A stretch of DNA of 38,427 nucleotides from the NCBI GenBank assembly GCA_027451505.1, contig DAIDJD010000055.1, positions 1-38,427 of the forward strand, written 5' to 3'. The stretch comes from a candidate division FCPU426 bacterium. GTDB lineage: Bacteria; Oederibacteriota; JAJYGY01; DAIDJD01. The notes under the pieces are model-generated. The model was given only the letters and a program-made list of their open reading frames with translations. It searched no databases and had not been told where the DNA came from. The position numbers and the translations under genes were made by a program. Below are positions 1-7,795 of this stretch, piece by piece; position 1 is the stretch's first letter; the number at the start of each line of letters is the position of its first letter.

Positions 1-100
1 TCTTGCCGTAATTGGGGGAATCCATGTCCGCGTGGAGGGCCGCGGCGCCCATGCCGGCCAGGCAGAACGCCGAGACGGCCGTGATCAGGATTTTCTTCAT
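1..100 (-). CDS. Secreted or periplasmic small protein, N-terminal part only (runs off the left edge)
   Basis: ATG at complement(98..100) preceded by AAAGGAGC; translation MKKILITAVSAFCLAGMGAAALHADMDSPNYGK... looks like a signal peptide; open to the window edge. Confidence 0.6.
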   Translation of the reverse strand, partial: MKKILITAVSAFCLAGMGAAALHADMDSPNYGK

Positions 101-180
101 GCTTGGTGCTCCTTTCGTGGGGGATGAAAGCGGTCCGTTCCCGGCCTTGGGGGCCTGCAACGTCCCATGGAGATACGCGC

Positions 181-1284
181 TCAGGCCGCCCCGGGTTTCC
201 CGACGGCCTCCCTTTCGGCGGCCTCCTCCTCCTCGGCCAGGGCGGCGAAACGCTTCTTTTCCTGGGCCTTCAGGTAGGCGGTCCGGGCGGTGATGCGTCC
301 CTCCTTGCAGAAGCGTTCCAGGCACTGGTCCATGGTCTGCATCCCCAAGGATCCGGAGGTCTCCATCAGGGACTGGATCGAGGCCGCCTTGCCCGTGCGG
401 ATCAGGTTGGGGAGCGCCTGGGTGTAGGTGAGCACCTCCACCGCGGCGCAGCGGCCCTTTCCGTCCTTGGTCGCGCACAGTTGCTGGGCCACGATGGCCC
501 GCACGGCGCCGGCCAGGAGCCCCCGGGCCGAATCGCGCTCGTCGGCCGGGTAGACGTTGATGATGCGGTCCACGGTCTTGGGCGCGGAGTTGGTGTGCAG
601 CGTGCCGAAGACCAGGATGCCCATCTCCGCCGCCGTCAGGGCCAGGGAGATGGTCTCGTAGTCGCGCATCTCGCCCACCAGGATGACGTCGGGATCCTGG
701 CGCATGGAGGACCGCAGGGCGGTCTTGAAGCTGAGCGTGTCTCGGTGCACCTCCCGCTGGGTGATCTTGCAGCGCTTGGAGGGGTGCACGAACTCTATGG
801 GATCCTCGATGGTGAGGACGTTGGCCTCGCGGCCCTCGTTGATGCCGTTGATGATGGCCGCCAGGGTCGTGCTCTTGCCGCTGCCCGTGGGCCCCGTGAC
901 CAGGACCAGGCCTTTGGTGAGCCGGCAGAGGTCCCCCACCGCCTTGGGCATGCCCAACTGCTCCACGGTCTTGATGTCGGTGGGGATGGTGCGGAAGACC
1001 GCGCCGATGCCCTGCTGGTTGAAGAAGATGTTGCCGCGGAAGCGCGAGAGCCCGGCGACCTCGTAGGCGTAGTCGAAGTCCCGGCCCACGTGGGCCTGCG
1101 TCCAATGGGCGTCTCCCATGGTCTCGTAGAGCAGGCCCTCCAGGAGCTCCTTGGTCAGCGTCAGGTCGGCCAGGGGCCGGAGCGCCCCGCGCTCGCGTAT
1201 GAGCGGCTTGTTGCCCACCGTGAGGTGCAGGTCCGAGGCCCCTTGGGAGACCATCTTCTGGAACATGGCGTCGATGCGTGCCAT
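181..1284 (-). CDS. pilT: PilT-type twitching/retraction ATPase
   Basis: 367 aa; Walker A GPTGSGKSTT, Asp box TIEDPIEFVHP, VGEMRDYETI, FGTLHTNSA: the classical PilT/PilU motif series. Confidence 0.93.
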   Translation of the reverse strand: MARIDAMFQKMVSQGASDLHLTVGNKPLIRERGALRPLADLTLTKELLEGLLYETMGDAHWTQAHVGRDFDYAYEVAGLSRFRGNIFFNQQGIGAVFRTIPTDIKTVEQLGMPKAVGDLCRLTKGLVLVTGPTGSGKSTTLAAIINGINEGREANVLTIEDPIEFVHPSKRCKITQREVHRDTLSFKTALRSSMRQDPDVILVGEMRDYETISLALTAAEMGILVFGTLHTNSAPKTVDRIINVYPADERDSARGLLAGAVRAIVAQQLCATKDGKGRCAAVEVLTYTQALPNLIRTGKAASIQSLMETSGSLGMQTMDQCLERFCKEGRITARTAYLKAQEKKRFAALAEEEEAAEREAVGKPGAA

Positions 1285-1293
1285 GCCGCCCCC

Positions 1294-2331
1294 TTAGGCC
1301 GCGCCCTCGGCCAGGACCTCGTCCAGGACCGCCTGGGCGATGGCCTTGTCCGCGACCAGTTTCTTCAGGGAATTCTCCAGCGTCACCATGCCGTCGCGCA
1401 TGCCCGTGGCCAGGACCGAGGCCACCTTGTGGTACTCGTGGTTGTGGATCAGGTTCGCCACCGCCATGTTGTTGACCAGGACCTCGAAGGCCGGGACCAG
1501 GCGCCCCCCCTCGGCCGCCGGGAGCAGGCGCTGGGAGACGATGCCCACCAGAACCTCGGCCAGGCTGGTGGTGGCCTGGGCGCGCTCCGCCGCCGGGAAC
1601 ATGTTCACCACGCGGGAGATGGTGGCCGCCGCGGAGTTGGTGTGCAGCGTCCCGATGACCAGGTGCCCGGTCTCGGCCGCGGTCAGCGCCAAGCTCATGG
1701 TCTCGGAATCGCGCATCTCCCCGACGACGATGATGTCGGGGTCCTCGCGCAGGGCCCCCCTCAGCGCGTTGGCGAAACTGCCGGTGTGCGGGCCCACCGA
1801 GCGCTGGTTGACCAGGCAGCGCTTGCGCGGGTGCAGGAACTCGATGGGGTCCTCGATGGTGATGATGTGGTCGTCGCGGTTGGCGTTGATGTGGTCGATG
1901 AGGGCCGCCGCGGTGGTGGACTTGCCCGAGCGGCCCGGACCGGTCACCAGGATGAGGCCCTGGTTGGCGTCGGCGAAGCGGGTCAGGATGGGCGGCAGCC
2001 CCAGGTCCTGGAAGGAGGGGACCTCACGGGCGAAGTGGCGGGCCACCAGGTTCCATCCCTTGCGCTCCAGGAAGGCGTTGACCCTGAAGCGGTCCCCCGA
2101 GGGGAGGGTGTGGCTGGTGTCGATCTCGAGCGCCTTGCGGACCTTGGCCCATTCCTCGGGGCCCAGGAAGGCCTCCAGCATGCCCTCCATGTCCGCGGGC
2201 GAGAGGATTTCCTCGGACAGGGGCCGCAGGCGCCCCAAAACCCGAACATAGGGTTTGGAGGCGGCGGCCAGGTGGATGTCGGAGGCCCGTTCCCGAACGC
2301 CTTGGGCCAGGAAGGAAGCGATGTCGGGCAT
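1294..2331 (-). CDS. Second PilT/PilU-type ATPase
   Basis: 345 aa; ITIEDPIEFLHP, VGEMRDSETM, IGTLHTNSA; variant Walker A GPGRSGKSTT; 9 bp upstream of the other pilT-like gene. Confidence 0.9.
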   Translation of the reverse strand: MPDIASFLAQGVRERASDIHLAAASKPYVRVLGRLRPLSEEILSPADMEGMLEAFLGPEEWAKVRKALEIDTSHTLPSGDRFRVNAFLERKGWNLVARHFAREVPSFQDLGLPPILTRFADANQGLILVTGPGRSGKSTTAAALIDHINANRDDHIITIEDPIEFLHPRKRCLVNQRSVGPHTGSFANALRGALREDPDIIVVGEMRDSETMSLALTAAETGHLVIGTLHTNSAAATISRVVNMFPAAERAQATTSLAEVLVGIVSQRLLPAAEGGRLVPAFEVLVNNMAVANLIHNHEYHKVASVLATGMRDGMVTLENSLKKLVADKAIAQAVLDEVLAEGAA

Positions 2332-2377
2332 GCCTTTAAGATAGCGCCGCGCGGGCGCTTTGTCCAGAGAAAAGGCC

Positions 2378-2974
2378 TCAGGAGTGCGGGAGCGAGGCGT
2401 CGAAACCGGCCTGCAGCGCCCCCATCTCCGGCACGCTGACCTGGAGCATCCGCGCGGCCAGGCCCCGGTCGCCCCAGCATTCGGCCACCGCCTCGGCGAT
2501 CAGGGCCTTGCCGAAGCGGCCCGTGCGCTCCTCCAGGCTGCCGCCAGAGTCCATGCAGCGCTCCGCAGCCCAGGCGCCCCGCAGGGCCAGGGGAGCCTCC
2601 TCCTCGTTGCGCGCCCGCCTCCGGTTCGACACCCGCCGCAGGCGTTCCTTGAGCACCGCCACGTCGAAGGGCTTGGCCAGCACGTCCTCGGCGCCCAGGC
2701 CCAGCGCCTTGCGGGCCAGGCGCACGTCCGGGTCCCCGCACAGCATGATCACGGGCGGGGCCAGGCTTTCCGCGTCGAGCAGCCCCAGAAGGCCGGTCCC
2801 GTTGAGGCCGGCCATGTTCTGGTCCAGGATCATGGCGTCGGGCCGCACCAGGTACAGCTGGGCGAAGGCGTCCTCGGCCGAGGCCGCCGCGTTGACCGTG
2901 AATTCGTCCTCCAGGGCGAGCCGAAGGGCCTCGCGCACCTGCGGTTCGTCGTCCACCACCAAGACCCGGAACAT
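2378..2974 (-). CDS. Response regulator: receiver domain plus short Fis-like C-terminal helical region
   Basis: MFRVLVVDDEPQVREAL...MILDQNM...LAKPFD receiver; C-terminus FGKALIAEAVAECWGDRGLAARMLQVSVPEMGALQAGF resembles a divergent Fis HTH; no AAA+ domain between them. Confidence 0.85.
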   Translation of the reverse strand: MFRVLVVDDEPQVREALRLALEDEFTVNAAASAEDAFAQLYLVRPDAMILDQNMAGLNGTGLLGLLDAESLAPPVIMLCGDPDVRLARKALGLGAEDVLAKPFDVAVLKERLRRVSNRRRARNEEEAPLALRGAWAAERCMDSGGSLEERTGRFGKALIAEAVAECWGDRGLAARMLQVSVPEMGALQAGFDASLPHS

Positions 2975-2992
2975 GGCTCCCTCCTTGGCCGA

Positions 2993-5074
2993 TCAGGCCG
3001 TGGCGCGCTGGGGCCCGGACTCGGCCCAGGGCAGTCGCACGATGAATTCGGCGCCCCCACCGGGCGCGTTGGCGGCCTCGATCGAGCCGCCCAAGGATTC
3101 GACCACCCGTCGGCAGGTGGCCAGGCCCAGCCCGTGGCCGGTCTCTTTGGTGGTGAAGAAGGGCTCGAACAGGCGCGGCATGGCCTCGGAGGAGATGCCC
3201 GTGCCATGGTCCCGGACCCTCATCTCGGCCCAGCGGGTGCCCCGCAGCACGTCCACCCGCACGGCGGCGCCCTCGGGGCTGACCTCCAGGGCGTTGAGCA
3301 GCAGGTTCAGCAGGACCTGGGAGAGCCTCGTTTCGTCCCCCTTCACCATGAGGCCCTGGGGGCATTGGATCTCGAGCTGCACTTGGCGCTTGCGGAAGGG
3401 CTGGGCCACCAAGGCCCGCTCCCGGTCGCACAACTGGGCCAAGTCCACCACCCCCACGGCCAAGTTGGCCGGACGGGACAGGGCGCTCATGTCGTCGCAC
3501 ATCTGGGTCAGCTTTAGGATCTCCTGGTTCATGACCTGGCCGAACTTCTTGATGTATTCGGGGTCCTTGGCCCGGCCCGGCAGCATCTGCACGTACACGC
3601 TGATGGACGTCAGGGGATTGCGGATGTCGTGGGCCAGGCTGGCCGCCAGAAGGCCCAGGGTGCTCAGACGCTCGGCGTGCTGAACCTGGCCCTCCAGGGC
3701 GTTGGTTTCCACCATGCCCGCGAGTTGGGAGGCCAGGGCCGCGAGGAACTCCGCCTCATGCCCTGCCAGGGCCCGGCCCGACTTGGGTGGGCCCACGGCC
3801 AGGACCCCGCGCAGGGCGCCCCGGACCACCAGGGGAAAGCAGGCCTGGAATCCCGCCTCTTCCAGGAAGGCACGAGCGGCCTCCTCGCCCTCGTCCTTGG
3901 GGGGATCGCGCTCGTACATGCGGGTCCAGCCCAGGCTGTCCCTCTCCAGGCCCTGGGGGTTGGCCAGCAGGAGCCGGCCCAGAGGCCCGGCCGGGTCCAG
4001 GGGCGGATAGGGGCCGTCCTTGGGCCGGGCCGCGAAGACGCCCAGGGCGCTTCCCCTCTGGGTGAGGTAAAGGCAGGCCGAGGCTAGGCCGTGCTCGGCC
4101 ATCAGGCGCTCCAGGGTCGCCTCCATCAGGCCTTCGAAGGAGCGGTGGGTGTTCGACAGAAGGGAGTATTCCAGCAGCTTCTGCCTGAGGTTGAATTGCT
4201 GGCCCAGCCAGCGGCCGAGCAGGTGGCGGATGGCCCGGTGCTGGATGGGGTACACGAGCGCGAACAGGATCGCGGCGGTGAAAAGGGCCCCCATCCCTGG
4301 GGAAACGTTGAATATCTTGAATCCGCCCAAAATGGCCAGCGCAACGGTGAAGGTCAGCATCAGGCTGCTGAGGGCGGCCAAGGCGCCCTGGCGTAGGATG
4401 AGCGTCATGTCCAGGAGCCGCCGCCGGGAGAGGCCGTAGGCGGTGATGCCTACGTAGGCGAGGGGACCCAGGGGCATCAGGAAGCTGGCCTTGCGCAACA
4501 GCGCGGTGAGGCACAAAAGCAGCGCCAAGGCGGCGGACAACCAACAGATCATGAGGCTTTGCCGTTCGAGGGGCGAATCCGTCTTAACCCAGCGCCACAG
4601 CATCAATCCCAAGGCGCTTCCGAGCATAATGAGGGCCGTTGGCAGCAACAGGTAATAGTAGGGCAGCTCAGGACCCGGAAACCAGCCCTGTCCGACGCGA
4701 AATTCCATGGATGCCAAATGGTACCATCCCAGCAACCGTCCCACGACATCCGCCGCCGCAGGCAGGGCCATGACCCTTGGCAGCCAGAGGACCCAGGGCT
4801 TCCTGTCAAAGCGGCTGAAGACCCGCGCGAAATGGTAAAACGAAAAGATCAAAAGGTAGGGCAATACCATGCCGTAACGCATCCAATCGGACGCTGCGGC
4901 TCGCGTTTCAGCCTGCGCTAGGCCGACCAAAAAGGCTGTGTAGGCGCTGAAGCCGATGATCTGGAATGCAAAGGCCCTATGCAGGCGCAAGCGCGGATAG
5001 CGCCATATAATGTACAGCGCGATCAGCAGCGTGGTCGCCGTGCAGGCGAGAGCGATTAACCCCTGTGCATTCAC
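2993..5074 (-). CDS. Membrane sensor histidine kinase (7TM-type N-terminus, GAF-like middle, HisKA-HATPase)
   Basis: Multiple hydrophobic N-terminal segments; H-box SLAHDIRNPLTSI; ATPase boxes RDHGTGIS...FEPFFTTKETGHGLGL. GTG start with AGGTGA upstream, 7 bp after the methyltransferase stop. Confidence 0.92.
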   Translation of the reverse strand: MNAQGLIALACTATTLLIALYIIWRYPRLRLHRAFAFQIIGFSAYTAFLVGLAQAETRAAASDWMRYGMVLPYLLIFSFYHFARVFSRFDRKPWVLWLPRVMALPAAADVVGRLLGWYHLASMEFRVGQGWFPGPELPYYYLLLPTALIMLGSALGLMLWRWVKTDSPLERQSLMICWLSAALALLLCLTALLRKASFLMPLGPLAYVGITAYGLSRRRLLDMTLILRQGALAALSSLMLTFTVALAILGGFKIFNVSPGMGALFTAAILFALVYPIQHRAIRHLLGRWLGQQFNLRQKLLEYSLLSNTHRSFEGLMEATLERLMAEHGLASACLYLTQRGSALGVFAARPKDGPYPPLDPAGPLGRLLLANPQGLERDSLGWTRMYERDPPKDEGEEAARAFLEEAGFQACFPLVVRGALRGVLAVGPPKSGRALAGHEAEFLAALASQLAGMVETNALEGQVQHAERLSTLGLLAASLAHDIRNPLTSISVYVQMLPGRAKDPEYIKKFGQVMNQEILKLTQMCDDMSALSRPANLAVGVVDLAQLCDRERALVAQPFRKRQVQLEIQCPQGLMVKGDETRLSQVLLNLLLNALEVSPEGAAVRVDVLRGTRWAEMRVRDHGTGISSEAMPRLFEPFFTTKETGHGLGLATCRRVVESLGGSIEAANAPGGGAEFIVRLPWAESGPQRATA

Positions 5075-5081
5075 GGATCAC

Positions 5082-5933
5082 CTAATGAAACCCCACGTAT
5101 ATATGAAACAACGGAATACTAACATATTCAAGAGAAAAATCGCCGCTTTTTAGCGCATCGACGCCGTTACGGATACGTTCCCACTGCGTTACGGGAATAT
5201 TCTGGCCTCGTTTCGCCGCGTCGAGGTAATAGTCGGCGACCGGCAGAAAGACCTTGGAAAAGGCCGCAAGTAGGACCTTGGATTCCAGCGCGATTTCGCG
5301 CCTGCCGAGAACCACCAGACCAGCCTCGGAAGCCAACCCTTCGAGATCCCCGCCCAAATGGCGGTTTCCACCCTTGCGGATCTGGAGGGCCTGCATCAAA
5401 TCCAACAAATCAGAAAACCAAGGCGGACGGGGCGAGACCTCGATACGCCGGTCGTCCGTCTCCAACAGATGCAGGATCCCTCCTGGGCGTAGCCACAGGC
5501 CCGCCGCCTGGAGAGCCCGGACCGGATGGGAAATATGCATAAGCACTAGGCGGAGGCAGGCGGCATCGGCTGGCTCGAACCCCTCCGGAGGCCCCAACAC
5601 AAGGTCACGGCTGCCGAACCTCAAGTTGGGCCGGTCGCCAAAGATTTGCGACGCTTTGGCAACCGCGTCCGGATCAATATCAAACCCCCAGACCCGGACA
5701 TCGGATCGGACCCTGGCGACCGCGTCCGCGAGCACGCCCGACCCGGAACCCAAATCCACGAAGCGCCCGCCCTCCGGCAGGGTTCTCACGAGTTCCGGCA
5801 GTTCCTGGCCAAGGGTGATGAGGGCTTGCCGGCGCAGGCGTTCGGCCTCGTTCCCTCCAGCGCCAGCGATGGTGTAGGCGCGCGCCGCGTCATCATTCCC
5901 GGATTCCGGGCCGGAATCGGACCCTCGGCTCAC
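5082..5933 (-). CDS. Class I SAM-dependent methyltransferase
   Basis: GGRFVDLGSGSGVLADAVA motif I, VLMH...LRPGGILHLLE. I place the start at GTG complement(5931..5933), overlapping the ACP stop as GTGA; the longer ORF to 6017 would run into the ACP gene. Confidence 0.85.
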   Translation of the reverse strand: MSRGSDSGPESGNDDAARAYTIAGAGGNEAERLRRQALITLGQELPELVRTLPEGGRFVDLGSGSGVLADAVARVRSDVRVWGFDIDPDAVAKASQIFGDRPNLRFGSRDLVLGPPEGFEPADAACLRLVLMHISHPVRALQAAGLWLRPGGILHLLETDDRRIEVSPRPPWFSDLLDLMQALQIRKGGNRHLGGDLEGLASEAGLVVLGRREIALESKVLLAAFSKVFLPVADYYLDAAKRGQNIPVTQWERIRNGVDALKSGDFSLEYVSIPLFHIYVGFH

Positions 5934-6241
5934 GCGGAATGCCTTCCGGAATTCTGGACGGATGAGATCAGTGACCAAAGATGGGGAGCCAACTCCCCGA
6001 CAGTGGGAACTTCCCACAACAGCGTCGCAGGGACTTCGACGCCCAAACGGTCCTCCAAGGAACCCGCGAGCGCCACCGCGGAGAGTGAATCAAACCCCAA
6101 CTCCACAAAGGATGAATGCAATCCCACCTCGCTGGGGTGGAGGTTCCGGGCCAGCGCGACCATAGTTACCAGCCATTGCGCCAGTTCCTCGGCCGACTCG
6201 AAGCCGGGCCGCTTTGATGCCGGCTGCGGTCCCAAAACCAT
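5930..6241 (-). CDS. Stand-alone acyl/peptidyl carrier protein
   Basis: 103 aa; VELGFDSLSAVALAGSLEDRLGVEVPATLLWEVPTVGELAPHL: DSL phosphopantetheine attachment motif. ATG preceded by GGAGGAGG. Confidence 0.9.
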   Translation of the reverse strand: MVLGPQPASKRPGFESAEELAQWLVTMVALARNLHPSEVGLHSSFVELGFDSLSAVALAGSLEDRLGVEVPATLLWEVPTVGELAPHLWSLISSVQNSGRHSA

Positions 6242-6265
6242 GCCTTCGCCTCCTCCAATGGTGGT

Positions 6266-7795
6266 TTATCCGACTTGGGCCCACGCATGGAACAGCGGTA
6301 CCCGTATTTTGCGCAGGGCCGACTTCTCAATTTTCAACTCTTCTACCAAAGATCGCAGCCGTCGCACAGCGCTTTCTTGGAAGATTCCGAGTTGCCGTGC
6401 CTCGTTGAGGTAGATTTCGCCAACCGGCAGGAACACCTTGGAAACCGCCGCCACCGCCACGCCCGGATCCAGGCTGTTCTCCCTCATACCCAGCAGATCC
6501 CAGCCACTGTTTCCCAGAAGAATCGGAAGATCCCTTCCCAGGCGTCGGCTTCCCCCTTTGAAGTTCTGGACGCGCTCCATCAGTTCCAGGAGTTCAGGGA
6601 TCCATTCAGGAAGGGGATCAAAGGCCAGGGCCCGGTCGTCGGGCTCCATGACATGCAGGATGCCGCCTGGCTTCATCCAACGCTTCACCTCCCGGAGCAG
6701 ACCGATCGGGTCGGGGCTATGCATAAGGACCAAATGCATGACGGCCGCATCGGCGCCGGAAAAGCCTTCGGGCGGCCCCTGCTCGATGCCGCGGCAGCCG
6801 AACCTAACGTTGGGTCTGCCTCCGAAAAGTTCCTTGGATTTTTCCACCGCCAGGGAGTCGCCGTCATATCGGTGGACCATGCCCTCTGGACGGGCAGCGG
6901 CCACCGCGTCCGCCATAACCCCGACGCCGCTGCCGAAGTCCACAAAGCATCCTGACGGCGGAAACGCGTCCAGGATGGTCGGTAGCTCCAGGGGCAGGAA
7001 CAAGGAATCCTGCATGCGGAGGCGTTCCGCCTCATGCTCCCCGACCTCGGAAAGCCACGCGCTTTGGGGCCGGACGCGGACCTCCACGGCCTGCGGCCGG
7101 GAACCCGCCGCCGGACCCCCGCGCCAAGTATACCGTGAAATGCGCGCCGGCGCTTTAGGCAGGGCCAAGCTGGCCGAGAGCCCCTCCTGCAACGCGAGTT
7201 CCTCCAACCAGACGCCTTGGACTTCCCGTTCCCTCAGCGCCGACAGGCCGGATATGCCCTGGCCCTTGAGCTTCAGCAGGGCCTCCTTGCGGGTCCAGAA
7301 TCGGTAGAAACAGCGCAGCCGTTCGACAGGGTCCGGAGCCGAATTCAAATGCGCCAGCTCGGTTGGATTAAAGTAGGACTGGGCGACGACCTGGAGATCG
7401 GCGAAGGGGCGCAGAACCTCCAAGTCCACCCCAATGGGGCCGTCGCTGATCCCCGCCAGCCACCAACCGTCGCTACTGCTTACCGAAAAGTGCAGGTCCG
7501 GATAGTCGGGAAGGAAGGGCTTCCCTTGCCCTTCCTTCCCGATGCGGATGTCGCGGGCCTCCACGTTCAAGATGTCCGCCAACAGCAGCCGGAGCGCAAC
7601 TTGCCGTCCCTCCCAGAGCCGACGCAGACGGGTTTCCCGGGGCACCGTGACCGCATGGAGCGTTTCAGGCGGCAACAATTCCGCGGCGAGGGCCGCCAAA
7701 GGCAGGATCCGACCCGGATCCAGCAGCCAGATCGCGATGTGATTTGAGTCCGTGCCGCTTTTCGGCTTCCGGTCCAGCAGTGGGCTCGAATTCAC
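6266..7795 (-). CDS. Fusion protein: Sfp-type 4'-phosphopantetheinyl transferase (N-terminal) + SAM methyltransferase (C-terminal)
   Basis: N-terminal half: GVDLEVLRPFADL...FYRFWTRKEALLKLKGQGI (PPTase). C-terminal half from about codon 245: CFVDFGSGVGVMADAVA...VLMHSPDP...MKPGGILHVMEPDDR, closely similar to the adjacent stand-alone methyltransferase. GTG start overlaps the NRPS stop (GTGA). Confidence 0.9.
   Translation of the reverse strand: MNSSPLLDRKPKSGTDSNHIAIWLLDPGRILPLAALAAELLPPETLHAVTVPRETRLRRLWEGRQVALRLLLADILNVEARDIRIGKEGQGKPFLPDYPDLHFSVSSSDGWWLAGISDGPIGVDLEVLRPFADLQVVAQSYFNPTELAHLNSAPDPVERLRCFYRFWTRKEALLKLKGQGISGLSALREREVQGVWLEELALQEGLSASLALPKAPARISRYTWRGGPAAGSRPQAVEVRVRPQSAWLSEVGEHEAERLRMQDSLFLPLELPTILDAFPPSGCFVDFGSGVGVMADAVAAARPEGMVHRYDGDSLAVEKSKELFGGRPNVRFGCRGIEQGPPEGFSGADAAVMHLVLMHSPDPIGLLREVKRWMKPGGILHVMEPDDRALAFDPLPEWIPELLELMERVQNFKGGSRRLGRDLPILLGNSGWDLLGMRENSLDPGVAVAAVSKVFLPVGEIYLNEARQLGIFQESAVRRLRSLVEELKIEKSALRKIRVPLFHAWAQVG

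Noticed and set aside
103-2439. 778-codon plus-strand ORF opposite the two pilT-like genes
   Set aside because: Antisense to strongly supported PilT proteins; translation is low-complexity G/R/L/D/H-rich, typical of antisense frames in GC-rich DNA.
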